Counted from the stretch's first letter, positions 22,556-33,345 are shown. The stretch: DNA of 64,000 bases from Bradysia coprophila (GCF_014529535.1 NW_023504022.1:2414986-2478985), one strand, 5' to 3'. Notes: generated by a model not told the origin, from the sequence alone. Made by a program: numbers and translations.

Positions 22556-23887
22556 TCACAAAAATCTGAATATGAAAATTAATTTAACAAAATACCTAGA
22601 TCTCGTTGATCCAGGTGGCATCATTCTACGTCTGATTGATCCGTGTGATCCCAATGAACTGGCGGATGTTGTACGCAATGTAGATGTAATTGGCCGAACC
22701 GAAGTCAATCTCCTCGTTAATGCAATTCGTGTGGGAGGCGTAAGTCGTCGTCCTGACCTTGCTGAATAAGCTGATGGAATTGGTCCGAGTAATCCCAATG
22801 AACTCGGTGATGTTATAGAAGATGTAATTCGCCTTGCTGTAGCGGTTCGTCGTCCTGATCCCATTGATGGGCGTGTGTGTGATAACCGAACGGGAAAATA
22901 TTCACTCATCGCAACTTTGTAATTTCTTTTATCAGCATAATCGAAGACTACGAATATGATGCGATCAATCTAAAAAGAACAACAGACTTTGATTGAAATA
23001 ATAAATTTCTCTGAACATAGCGAAGAGCCAAAAAAAAGTTGGACCGACTGCTATGAATTTTGAGTAGAAATTCTAACCCTATTTTTGTTGCGTTCCAAAA
23101 AATTTCGGACAACTTCGCAGGCGTTCGGAGCAGCTTCATGTGGAGGAAATCCTAATAGTAATAGCTTTATTAATACTTTTCAAACATCAATTCGTCGTTA
23201 AATTTTAAGAAAAAATTGTACCGTAAACGCCTGTAGAAATGCTTGGAAATGCCTGCAAATATCGAAAAAAGAACTAGATCTTTGTCTTATTGAAATTCAA
23301 AACGATTATTACAATTGTTCGGAGTGCCCAAGTCGCTGTAAAGTTTAACGAAGATTCATAAGCCCACCGTAATACATTAGGATCTTTGTTTTGAGGTCCG
23401 ACAGTATGAATAACATCTGCAAGCGTAAAAACAATTGTTCGCGAAAAGATCGCTAGACATGTCCGCCAGTGATGACAGCAGTTCCTGGCCTGATCGGACC
23501 CAAACGTACCGATTCTGCTTTCAAACCTGGACCAGCCGCTCTATGAATGGCACCATCAACTAATTTATTCAAAAATCTTAAAATTCATCGTTTGTGCACT
23601 AGAAATCTATCTTACCTCCTCCTCCACCAGCTAGCGATTTTTTCGCTGCGTTTACTATTGCGTCAACTCGTAAACGAGTTATGTCACCTTCCCATAAAGA
23701 TACTTTTCTGTTAATTTCATTATCTACTGGATACAATGCTGTTGCTGTTGATGCTACGATAAGAATTTAAAGTTTAATCTGATTCCATTCAGGATGTTCC
23801 GTAGACAAATTTACGAATTGTTCGTTCATTTTCAAAGAAATGCTGCTCCCATGTCTTAATTTGATTGGCCGTAATATACGTTCTCAT
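22556..23887 (-). CDS. MacroD-type macrodomain protein in seven small exons, possibly decaying
   Basis: Minus-strand exons: 23815-23887, 23616-23753, 23458-23559, 23313-23416, 23222-23252 (31 bp), 23078-23151, 22556-22969. Phases agree at every junction and give 311 residues. Macrodomain landmarks come in order: [116 protein letters not shown] and MSEYFPV. This is the fold that binds ADP-ribose and, in MacroD enzymes, removes mono-ADP-ribose from proteins. Oddities: the junction after exon 3 has no GT donor that keeps the phase (CATG|TCTAG); the LP..Y segment before VIHTVGP is missing; NAAN is NAAK. After EYFPV comes a Ser/Thr/Arg tail of about 110 residues of unknown origin. It is either a recent pseudogene or a gene with an altered junction. 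Confidence 0.75.
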
Positions 23888-24049
23888 TTTCGAATAATGT
23901 CAAAATTCTGAATTTTTTTAAAATTTGATTCGACTTTATCTTAAAAGAATTTGGAATGAATATTGGTAGATGATTGAATGAACACTGTGGTCTGTGAAAA
24001 CTAGATATTTATTTCAATTGCCGAGAAAATAACAAAATGTCAAATAAGG

Positions 24050-24420
24050 AGAGATGAGGGGAATGCACAGCCACAACCACAGGCAATTCATTCACCAAAC
24101 GAAGATTTTGTTGATGATACGCAAGAGGTGAAAATAAGTCTGTTTTAATACTTACTGTAGGATGAAAGTGTGAAGGAAAAGCCACTTCGACCGTAACTGT
24201 TCAGACCTCACCACAAAAAGTAACGTGCAGAGTCTTGAAGAAAATATTGATCTTGACCATGAAGACCTGTCTGCTAAAAAGAGAAAGGTTCGCGACTTTA
24301 AGAAGAACTTTTCAATAGATTGCATCGCTACAGGTCAATTTATCGAAGTTGTCGACCTGGTTAGAATTTCGTTAACATCTTTGTAATAGATCACTAAAAT
24401 AACCGCTGGCGTGACGATCG
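24050..24420 (+). pseudogene. Decayed coding segment, unidentified
   Basis: Two open stretches look coding. The first, 24050-24130, reads RDEGNAQPQPQAIHSPNEDF... and ends in a GTGAAA donor. After an acceptor at about 24153, DESVKEKPLRP hits a stop. In another frame, SDLTTKSNVQSLEENIDLDH continues through DLSAKKRKVRDFKK to about 24370. KKRK could be a nuclear-localisation signal. The frame break suggests a dead gene; no family was recognised. Confidence 0.35.
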
Positions 24421-24739
24421 ACGGTTCGGTTTTGTGTGCAAACTAATGACGACCAACTTTGCTTCTAAGGGAATTCCCCGTATTTAGTTCATTTGCATTC
24501 ATTTCAAAGAATTGGACGCACTCACTTATTCATTACTATGTGAAATTGTGAAGTTGGTTTCGATTAGTTTGCACACTTTTCCCCACCATTCCTCACGTTT
24601 CCGTCATCAGTTTCACCAAACGAAGAGATCTATCTCTCAGACGTAGACATTCAATGCAACATTTCAGTCTAGCGAGCAAACTGTCGAAAATAAACGATGG
24701 CCTATTCCACTCCGTGTCTGACTGCCGTGATTAAATGAC
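24421..24739. other. Intergenic, nothing recognised
   Basis: No open frame, repeat or regulatory motif that I can support in this stretch. Confidence 0.5.
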
Positions 24740-26000
24740 CCAATGCATACACGCATTGAACGTTGTTGGCGACATATCACGATCATTGCGAGCTGCTCTA
24801 CGCAATGAAACATTTGATTGCTGGTGCAAGCTACCTATCTATTTACTTACATTGGAATTACCAAGGTACCGGCGCTGTTCACTTCAAAAATCACACCCCC
24901 AGTAACGACTTTGTGTACAACAAAAACTCGCTTTCATCGTCCGAATGGGTCTCAGCAATCAAACTCAGCACCAACTATGCCAATCTCAACGGCGTTCCAG
25001 GCGTCGCAAGCTCTTCCAACCTTTGTCGTAAATGCGGCAAAGAGAGTGAAACCATTCAACTTGTTACTGGAAGCTGCTCGGCGAATAACCTGCTAATTAC
25101 GTCAAGACATCATAGTATCAAACATTTCATTGCCAACTGCTGAGAACGATAGGATTCACGTGCTACGAAGAAGTGTATGCTGTCGATACAGACGGAAGAG
25201 GTCGATTCAGTGACATTATTGCCTTCCACCCGAACTCTAAGAAAGCTCCAACGATTCGATATGAAACGAACGACATCAACCAGGATCAAACTGTCAAGGA
25301 CGAAAAAGGGAAAATCTACCGCAAATGCATTCCAATTTATACTGAAAAATACGTGCAATCATCTGGCGAGAGATCGCGGTCTGTGGTTCGGAAGTCGTGG
25401 AACGTTCAGTGATAGCGTTATTGAATTTTTCCGTGAAGTGAAATTAGACAATTCGTTCCTCAAGCAGTTGTCCGAAAGTGTTTTAACAAAGACTATCCAT
25501 ATAATTAGTAATCATATGTATGGCTGATGACGTAGCCACCTTTGAGCTTTGTGAAAAGATTAATTGAATTCGACTTTTTGTTTGTAATGACGATGTCCAC
25601 TGGATTGATCAATATATGCTGTATAAATTTAGTACATTAAGGTACCGGTGAATATATCGAGAATTAATACTCTTCTGTATATTAAACAAACACGAGTGTA
25701 ACGAGTGTATGTGTAATATACAGAAGAGTATTAGTTCGTGGTATATTCACTCGTACCTTATAATGTTTTATTGTATTGCGGAAACGACCAACTTATCGAC
25801 ATTTTAATGTAGGCTTATGAACTCTCGGTAATTAATATCGACGTCATATCAATGGAATAATTGATAGAAATAATGTTTGGTATAATACTCCGAAACAGTG
25901 TTTAATGTCGATGTATTTACCGCAATGCTATAAAGCAACTTATGTTATGTAAGCAGCACCTTTTATGTGAAATAAATGTTTCTCTCAGAGACTTTGAATT
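24740..26000 (+). pseudogene. Non-LTR retrotransposon 3' end, copy B, interrupted by an element
   Basis: 24763-25140 encodes, with shifts, AIKLSTNYANLNGVPGV and a zinc-knuckle-like CRKCGKESETIQ, followed by the endonuclease-like block also in copy A (VYAVDTDGRGRFSDIIAFHP, PTIRYETNDIN, IYRKCIPIYTEKYVQ). It then extends further than A: GLWFGSRGTFSDSVIEFF...LDNSFLKQLSESV. Small deletions break the frame at about 25245 and 25370. The 3' UTR matches copy A but is split at 25634 by about 300 bp of foreign sequence. Confidence 0.75.
25636..25930. mobile_element. Palindromic element inside the LINE 3' UTR
   Basis: Copy A reads TGTGTAATTTAAGCAACTTATG; copy B has about 300 bp between ATTTA and AGCAAC. 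The insert starts with a palindrome (AAGGTACCGGTGAATATA...TATATTCACTCGTACCTT, with TATACAGAAGAGTATTA inverted inside) and a central loop CGAGTGTAACGAGTG. Comparing the two copies gives its limits directly. Confidence 0.7.
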
Positions 26001-26360
26001 TTGCTTCTTTACTTCGCTTTTCATATTCAGCAATTGTAAAGTTTTCACTATAAATTGCGTCTCCTCAACGGTTTTCTCAACCTCCAAGAATAAATCGAAT
26101 TCACTTTTTCTGATCTAAGTGTTTCTCCAAGATTTGAACCAAGACTTGTACTTCAAAGACTACATTTTCCACAATGTCATTAACAGATGAAATAGCCGTC
26201 TGAAAATTTGTATTAATCTATTTCAGTACAACTATTTCACTAATCAAAGTGGATGGTGAAAAGAACAACTTTCGTAAAAAAGTGTTGGTCAAAGCAAAAA
26301 CCACTAAGCTATGTGTCAAGTCATCTGTCCCAAAGAAAAAGGATGTCAAATACTGGACAA
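26001..26360. other. Intergenic, no gene seen
   Basis: No coding or repeat signal apart from the target site of the next element. Confidence 0.5.
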
Positions 26361-26365
26361 TTAAG

Positions 26366-26483
26366 GCTGCGAGCGCACTTACGCCGTTTAGCACTCCGTT
26401 TACGTTTTAACAATGGAAAGTGGGAGGAGCTTCCATTGTTCACTCGTAAACGGAGTGCTAAACGGCGTAAGTGCGCTCGCAGC
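26366..26483. mobile_element. 118-bp near-perfect palindromic transposon with TTAAG flanks
   Basis: A 39-bp perfect inverted repeat starts GCTGCGAGCGCACTTACGCC and continues through CGTTTAGCACTCCGTTTACG; AACAATGG pairs further in. The direct repeat TTAAG stands at 26361-26365 and 26484-26488. TTAA-type targets suggest piggyBac-like mobilisation (inference). Confidence 0.85.
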
Positions 26484-26630
26484 TTAAGTTTCTGAGCAAA
26501 AAAGCTTCGAGTTTGATAGTCAAATTCGGAAGTAACAAGTCAATGTCGACCGATTCGAGAATATCCAAAAACATTTCGGAATTATTGAGCCCAATTTCTT
26601 TTTAGACAAAAGACAATGTGATCGTGATTG

Positions 26631-26640
26631 TTTATTTATT
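26631..26640 (-). terminator. Polyadenylation signals of the LIM gene
   Basis: AATAAATAAA on the minus strand, about 130 bp after the in-frame stop at 26767. Confidence 0.6.
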
Positions 26641-26766
26641 TCGTAATTCATACATTCAGTTCACCTATTGTTGCGCAGTGTGCCGAACATTAACCTCAGT
26701 CCTGGAAATTAAATTGAATTAAGTTGGACACAGGCACAGGACACAGTCATCAATTAAAAATTGAAT

Positions 26767-29700
26767 TTACCACAAAACGATTCGTCGTTGGATGTTTTGC
26801 GTTCTGTATTCGACCGGAATGGGGCAAATTTTCAAATTTCGCACGAATTCTGGAAACAAAATTTTGTTAACGGAAATGGTTTGAATATCCGAATCGGGAA
26901 AAAAAACTAACGTTTTAGTAGTTTCCGTTTGCGATTCGTCAATCTCATCGTATTCTGGTATCGAGTCGTTGTATTCGTTCGTGTCGTAAACATTGTTTTC
27001 ATAGTTCCATCTCTCGTATAAATCTTTAAGTTCTTTCGTGCGGGCAGCTAATCTCGCGTGCTCTAAGTCATAGTCCAAATAAGCCGGTTCTCTACTCAAA
27101 ATTCCACTCGTCTCAAATTGTGTGTTGTCATGAGAGCGGCCGTTTTCTGGTGATTTAATTTCGCCTCGAATTGATTGATTTTTGGTTTTCCCGTTTGTAT
27201 CGCTTTTAGGTGATTGCATCGTTTTACTTTTCTGAATCTGATCGATATAGCTGCTCTTCGCCTTCTCCACAACACGATCTATTTTTAAGGCGTCTATTTT
27301 TAGTGCGATGATCTATTTTGGTTTGTTTTTGTAAATTTTGTTATTTATTACCTCCGTCAAATGCAGCATTGGGTGGAATTTTAGTTTCGTTTCTGCTGTT
27401 CTCTTCTGGATTATAATTTTCGAAAAATTCAAATTGATTTTGAATGTCTGCTTTCTCCGCCATTTTTACTTTTGCATGGCTCTTAATAATTTTATCTTGT
27501 GCCTATTTCGATCGAAATAGTATTTTACATGACTAGGGATGAAAAGTAGAGTTTTCGTGTGAATTTTGTTGATCCGAGGCGAAACCGAGGTCAATAAACA
27601 CACGAAAACGAGACTTTTCATTTTTATCCCGAGTTATGTAATGGATTTTACATGCTGAGGGCTTCGAAAGAAGTGCTTAAAACGTGAAAAGTACAAATTA
27701 TCGATTTTTATGTCCGTGGTTACTCCTAGGAGATCTAATTCAAATTTCTCTTGATATTTGCACAGCTAAAGTTAGTCCATTTAGCCTCTTAACCCGTTAA
27801 GGTGACATGAGGAGCGGTATTGACGTCAAATATTGAACGATGGTTGTGTTACTGAGTTGGCTGCGTCCCCTCAAAACAGATAATGGCAAATAGAATGGAA
27901 GATTCATGGCAATTTTCTTTTCAATTTAAAATTGGAAAAATTGTGAATCTTTCAGCAGCGACTGTCTGCATTAAGTATGATTTCCACTCAACAAAAAGTA
28001 CTCCGTGAGAGAGCTGTCAAATAAACAAACCAAAAATTGAAAAAAAAATCAATTTTGTCTCTCATACGGATCCCTTTTTTGGTAAGTGGAAATTAAGCCT
28101 TAGTTGGTTATTATCAGAACGAAATAAACTGAGTAAAGTGAGTAATCCCCACTAGCCGTCGAGGCACTGTAAATATTCTTAAGTATTCTCGAGTATATTG
28201 AAGTTGTATCAACGCACTTCAAGCAAAAGGGCTTCGAGTGACAGCTGCCAAATGAAAGAAATTTCCCGATTTGTTTACAGTGCAAAAATTTGTTTGCTAC
28301 ACTGTAACGTTTTAGTACCACTCATGCTTGAAGTGCGTTGCTTATAGGCATTAATATAAAATTTCTGATCTGCGACAAATCGTTTCACACAGCCAAACCA
28401 CGACATACCTGTTGCTTTGCAAGCATTTGCATACGCTCAGAGACTTTATTAGAAATTTGACCATTCGATTTGTTCTGCTTATTTTTAGGAACATCGTCAT
28501 CGGTTTCATTGTTATTGGCAGGATTTGACCGATACACTTCACCGGTTTCAAATTGTTGCTTAGCATTTTGCGCCTTTTTCGCCGACGATTTTATGTGATC
28601 CAAATCATGAGCAAGAGAGGAACCTTTATTACGTTGACTGGCCGTGGTTTCCTGCAATGCATTCTGATACATTTCGGTGGTGCGTGCTAGCTTTCCCGAA
28701 AACAGTTTCGAACGAATATTTTGTATTTCCTGTTTTCGTTCCTCATATCGGGCTTGACGCCCCTGTTCCATTCCGGCTTCGAATTTATTCTTTATTTCAT
28801 TCATAGCTTCGAAATTCGAGGGGCGTTCGCGTTGTGCCCGCTTCGCTCTGATTAAATCAACGTCTACGTCATCGTCGTAATCTTCCGAATGAATTGAATC
28901 CGCATCGCAATCATAGTCTGCTGATCGTTCTTCCTTAGCCGAGCCAATTTTTTCAAACAATCGAAAACGTCGTTTTACTGCAGCAGTTTCAATGTTCTCC
29001 AGTCCAAGATCATGTTGTTTCGACGAACGAATAACGTTGTCTGGTAGCTCAGACGGTTGATTTTCACTGATTACAAGTTCCGGTCTCCGCTTTGGCCCTA
29101 GATAAGGTTCCTCATCTACAATATTTTTCAGTGGGACGTCGAACATTTCTTTAGTTACTCACCATCTGCCACGCCGAAGAGTTGTTTAAAGTGAAGCTTG
29201 CAATACACAACCCCTTCACGAATCTGGAAGCTATCGACTTTGCTGTGTCGGCTACAAGTAAATTTGAATTATTTGAGTGTAAAGTTAATGTTTAAAAAGT
29301 TTGTAAAAATTACTTTAACGTTTTATCGCATTCGTTACACTTGAAACAGTTCTTGTGCCAAATTTGCTGTTCTGCTATCACTTCTTCCATTTTATATACC
29401 GTCTTGTTACAACGTACGCAAATGCCCTCAGCTCGCGATAGCTACACCCCAATCAAAAAAATTCTTTTTTTTTTAAACATTTTACAATGAATAGTGGTCG
29501 CTATATAAGTATACTGGAAGGAGGAAGAGACCAAGGTTTTATGTGACCGTCAATAATATCTAAAAACATTCTGAAGTAGCATAGCCTACACAATAGGAAG
29601 ATTGACGCTTACAGCTTGAAAATCCACAACCAGTGCCATTCGTACATTACCGAGACCACAGCTCTGCATGAACATGAGAAATATTCGGAGGCTTATACAA

Positions 29701-30609
29701 GTCAAAAAAAGGCCTTGCATTTCTTTCGTAAAGATATGAGTCATCAATACCATTGGTGTGAACACGACAGAGTAAAGTTAACCAGGCAGGAGCGCTGATT
29801 TGACTACGGACCTGAATAATCTAGTAGCCCTTTGTGTTTTGCGAATAAAATTTTTCAATTTATGTCAGTGTTCATTTGAGTTCATTTTCATCCCGTGTAT
29901 TAGGTCCCTTATTTGACGTTTCGAAAATGAACCGCTCCTGCCTGGTTTATTTTACTCTGCCGTGGTGTGAATAAAAACAACACTATGTTGTACTGCAATC
30001 GTGCACGCATACATATTTGAAAATTTGGAGAAAATTTGCATCATTACTTTTTCATTTCCGACACTGCTTCTGAGTGCAGCTTCGAGTACAGCAGATTGTA
30101 CCAATTTTCGGGATATCGTGATCTCAAAAAACTCTCTCGACAAACGTTTGTAGAACTAAATCCTAGTAACCCTCAGTATGTCGTACGTGGCTAATAATAT
30201 AGTCGTACTGTGCGTCGCAGAAAATACCTTACGTAACCGAAAACCGCTTTCAGATTGTTTTGTTCTGAGACTTGGGAATCAAGCCCTTGCCTTCGGTTCG
30301 GACACAAAACCTCCCTCTCTTCAAAACAAACATGGAATAAGGTACATTGGGTGCATTGGACATTTCGTTTATGTTTTGTTGTTTTACCACTGATGTGTGA
30401 TCCTTTTTTTCCATTTCGGCCTTATTCGATTGTTTAGTCATCACTTTTTGATTAGTTTGTTGTTGTTGTTGTTGCTGCTGCTGCTGCTGCTGCTTCTGCT
30501 GTAGTTGATGTTGAGTAGATGAAGTAGATGTAGATGATGTAATTGTCCTTGACATTGTGCTTATTTTAGTTACGCTTCCAACAGTTTTATTTACAGTCGA
30601 TTGACTCAT
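26767..30609 (-). CDS. LIM-domain protein with glutamine-rich N-terminus
   Basis: Minus-strand exons: 30346-30609, 29314-29441, 29163-29251, 28409-29115, 27352-27502, 26767-27278. Phases fit throughout (617 codons including stop). Residues 1-88 are Ser/Thr-rich with a polyglutamine run (30456-30495). One LIM zinc-binding domain follows: C96..C99, H117..C120, C123..C126, C148..H151, ending KLHFKQLFGVADG. The long fourth exon is charged and probably coiled coil (FEAMNEIKNKFEAGMEQGRQ; KQEIQNIRSKLFSGKLARTT). The tail is acidic (YDEIDESQTE). The intron at 29116-29162 is only 47 bp but is required, since reading through meets TAA. The last exon could instead splice at 26769 to an acceptor near 26702 and end TEVNVRHTAQQ. 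LIM proteins of this build are usually cytoskeletal adaptors; it recalls EPLIN-like proteins, but orthology is unproven. Confidence 0.82.
27525..27655. mobile_element. Palindromic element in LIM intron 4
   Basis: TTTTACATGACTAGGGATGAAAAGT...TTTTCGTGTG pairs with CACACGAAAA...ACTTTTCATTTTTATCCCGAGT. The loop is CCGAGGCGAAACCGAGG. Confidence 0.65.
27967..28101. mobile_element. TTA-target palindromic element in LIM intron 4
   Basis: The ends are AGTATGATTTCCACT and (inverted) GGCTTAATTTCCACT, flanked by TTA on both sides (27964-27966 and 28099-28101). Same family as 13.5 and 60.7 kb. A 3-bp TTA target fits PIF/Harbinger-type MITEs. Confidence 0.7.
28208..28342. mobile_element. Palindromic element in LIM intron 4, CAACGCACTTCAAGCA family
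   Basis: CAACGCACTTCAAGCA at the left and TGCTTGAAGTGCGTTG at the right are perfect inverted ends; the interior TGACAGCTGCCAAA and TTTTAGTACC are shared with 54323-54425. Confidence 0.75.
29750..29975. mobile_element. Palindromic element in LIM intron 1
   Basis: GTGTGAACACGACAGAGTAAAGTTAACCAGGCAGGAGCG pairs with CGCTCCTGCCTGGTTTATTTTACTCTGCCGTGGTGTGA (long words given only as landmarks at 29755-29793 and 29932-29969). A partial relative (CACACC..GGCTCCTGCCTTTATTTTCGATGACAT) lies at 42158-42200. Confidence 0.7.
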
Positions 30610-30954
30610 TTTTCCTTTTTTTTTAATTTAACTAAATCCTTTTAAATCAAAGTACCACCAAATATCAACGTGAACTTAATTAATGGGACCAACAATCAAC
30701 TAAGCAGGATTGTTACACAACAGTTAAATAGAACCAAAAATCAATTATTCACAACGACTAAACACAATTTCGGAAGATACACATCGAACGGTCGACAGGT
30801 GAATGGTTTTACTTCGCGATACGTTATGACGTGATGTATTTAAAGTAAAAAAATATTTTTAAAAATATACTCGCAACTGCCATGAGCAATAGCATTAAAT
30901 CTGGATTGATGATTTGGATCACCGCAACGAAATTATTTCAGGTGCCTCATATGT

Positions 30955-31155
30955 GGGGAAATAGTTATTTATACAACCGAGTGATAAATGTTTTTTAGGC
31001 ACTAGATGTGTAGATTGTCACTCGATGCCGCAGGCCGAGTGTGACAATACGCATCGTGTGCCTAAAAAAGCATTTATCAACGAGTTGTATACAACGTTTT
31101 TCGCAATAAAGGCAACGGAAAGTCCTACTTTTCGTCACTTGTTGCGAAAATGTGT
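30955..31155. mobile_element. Palindromic element upstream of the LIM gene
   Basis: GATAAATGTTTTTTAGGCACTAGATG pairs with CATCGTGTGCCTAAAAAAGCATTTATC; the loop is CACTCGATGCCGCAGGCCGAGTG. The right part (ACAACGTTTTTCGCAATAAAGG, 31090-31150) is shared with the intron element at 11.2 kb. Confidence 0.7.
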
Positions 31156-31494
31156 TTTCTAATTCAGTTACGAAACGCTGTTTCGTTGTTTGCTTATCGA
31201 GTAGTTTCGTTCCAAAACAAGGTAATTTACGACACTAGTGCTGAAAAGTGCGGTCAAAATTATCGTCAGTTTCTTATCGTGAACGAATAACCTTGTTCGA
31301 TACGCGCAACAAAGAAGGGGTCTATGAAATAAATCCTATTTAACATAATTTTCCTACCTAGTGTCGAAATAACGTCATTTCGTCCAAGAAATATTTTCAC
31401 GCGTTACAAAAATATTTCCACGTTTATATACGCGTTCCCTTGCTCGTTCCTCCTAACTTTTCCTCATTAGTCGGTATGCCAAGTTTCAAGACCC

Positions 31495-31612
31495 CGGAAA
31501 GTGCTAAGGGAGTCGAGGAATACCTCCAAATAAATTTCTAAAAATCAAAAGTCAAATTTTTGAATTTTAGAAATTTATTTGGAGGTATTCCTCGACTCCC
31601 TTAGCACTTTCC
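31495..31612. mobile_element. Palindrome with 46-bp perfect arms
   Basis: GGAAAGTGCTAAGGGAGTCG through CCAAATAAATTTCTAAAA is repeated inverted after about 20 bp. No target duplication is evident. Confidence 0.75.
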
Positions 31613-31744
31613 TGTGTGCCTAGAGTTGACAAGTAACAATAACCGCCAACGTGTTAAACTTCTTATTATAGACAACTTGAATCGAGCAAACACAATTAAC
31701 ACAAAACTTGAATCGAACCTGAACCCTACCTGGAGAGGTAGGAC

Positions 31745-32020
31745 TTTATCAGTTCTTTTTTCTCAATTCTACCTGATATAGTACGGTTCACTATTCCACT
31801 GGAAGATGTCGCTGCAACGGTTACACCAGAAAAATAATTAATTTTTTACTTGATGGATTTAAGTCAAATGCCAACAACTGATATTAGGACTCTGGAACAG
31901 TAATTAGTTTTTAAATCGGCCCTATATCGCCTTATCTAGTAATTAATTAATTAATTAATTACTGGTCCAGAGTACTCTATGAGGTAGAATAGAGTTGAGA
32001 AAAAAGAATTGATGATTAAC
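31745..32020. mobile_element. Nested palindrome
   Basis: The outer arms CAGTTCTTTTTTCTCAATTC and GAGTTGAGAAAAAAGAATTG are inverted, as are the inner arms GACTCTGGAACAGTAATTA and TAATTACTGGTCCAGAGT. The centre has a TTAATTAATTAA run. Confidence 0.65.
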
Positions 32021-32043
32021 TTAGATATTAAGAGCGATGTACC

Positions 32044-32405
32044 CTTTGTAAATTTGTAGCCTACATTTGGGCGGAAAATATTCGGTTTTTTGAACCAAAA
32101 TCTTTTTTTGAAAAGGTAAAACCATTAAAGCACACAAAAATGTGTCAATTTATTTTTAAGGAAAAATTGGTTTGTGGGTGATAACTTATACCACCTGGAG
32201 AAAGCTTTGCATATTGTGTGAATTTATGTAATTGTTTAGTTTTGAACCAACCACACAAACCAATTTTTCCTTCAAACGTGACACATTTCTGCATGCTTTA
32301 ATGGTTTTACCTTCTCAAAAAAAAAAGTTTTAGGTTCAGAGAAATCATCAAAAAACGAATATTTATCCGCCTAAATATAGGCTTCAAATTTGCAAAGGGT
32401 TCATT
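32044..32405. mobile_element. Palindromic element, TTTGTAGCC family, copy 1
   Basis: CCCTTTGTAAATTTGTAGCC pairs with GGCTTCAAATTTGCAAAGGG; the inner AAAACCATTAAAGCA and GGAAAAATTGGTTTGTG are inverted too. Related elements are at 32.56 and 37.34 kb. Confidence 0.7.
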
Positions 32406-32552
32406 GCAAATCATTTATAAGAGAAGTTGTTGCACGCAATCTGTCAGCAGATGGATTTATGTTAATTAAGGACTTCGATTTCCTGGCTCAGGTCACAAAA
32501 GGTCAACTCAAAAAATTTAAATTTCAGAGTGAATAAAAGCAATCTACAGATG

Positions 32553-33030
32553 GGTAAATTGTAGCCTACATTTGTACGCAAAATTATTATTGTTTTAATA
32601 ATCATTTTGGATTCACATCCTTTTCTAAAAAAGTACGACCATCGTTTGGTGTTAAAATGTGTTAGCTATCAGTAAAACATTAAAATGCTAATGGAGATGT
32701 ACTGTACATAGGTCCGAGAAAACTGAAAATACAATCGCTAAATCAAACTGGTGTGCATACGTTATTTTGCCCCAGCTGGTCTCATTTGGAATTGTATGTG
32801 ACCAGCTGGTGCGAAATAACGTATGCACACCAGTTCGTTTTAGCGATTGTATGTGTCAATTTTCGTGAAATATCGAGTTTTCACTGACCTAGGTACATAT
32901 CCATTGACATTTCAATTTTTTGCTGATAGCTAACACATTTTAACACATTTTCCAAAAAAGAATTCGAGTCAAAAATTATCATCAAAACAGTAATAATTTT
33001 GCGCCTAAAGGTAGGCAACAATATAGCCAT
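32553..33030. mobile_element. TTTGTAGCC-family palindrome with a second palindrome nested inside
   Basis: The outer arms are AAATTGTAGCCTACATTTGT... and their inverted counterpart ending AGGTAGGCAACAATATAG. Inside, 32737-32858 (CAATCGCTAAATCAAACTGG ... CCAGTTCGTTTTAGCGATTG, with GTGTGCATACGTTATTT inverted) is an independent palindrome with a CAGCTGGT pair at its heart. Confidence 0.7.
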
Positions 33031-33059
33031 GTGTAGATTGCTATTGAAGAGATCATTCC

Positions 33060-33345
33060 CAATATATATTACACACTTGTCACGAAGAAGTCGAGGCTTG
33101 CCGAGACTGATAGTGACAAATGTGTACTCTATAATTCACATAAGCGAAAACGAGACAACAACATAGACATGAAGTGTAATTTTTGAATTATTCTTCTAGT
33201 TAAGTAATTTTGACATACGAACACCGCGCGTATGTGATAATAGTACATTACTATACCAGTGAAGTAATTTGATATCTCGTATTCAGATGAGTAAAAGTAT
33301 CCGAGGGCTTCAGCCCGAGTAAAGTACATTACGCGTGACGACTAT
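33060..33345. repeat. Dispersed repeat, inverted relative of 45.67-45.87 kb, joined to a second family
   Basis: 33060-33240 (ACACTTGTCACGAAGAAGTC, GGCTTGCCGAGACTGATAGTG, CGAAAACGAGACAACAACATAG) is the reverse complement of 45665-45865. 33230-33320 (AGTACATTACTATACCAGTG...AGATGAGTAAAAGTATCCGAGGGC) is shared with 48505-48600. Confidence 0.7.

Noticed and set aside
22434..22769. Plus-strand open frame with a hydrophobic start (MRFFLLLVWV) and DPNELADV phrases
   Set aside because: It overlaps the supported minus-strand macrodomain exon; the frame has a stop and no splice support.
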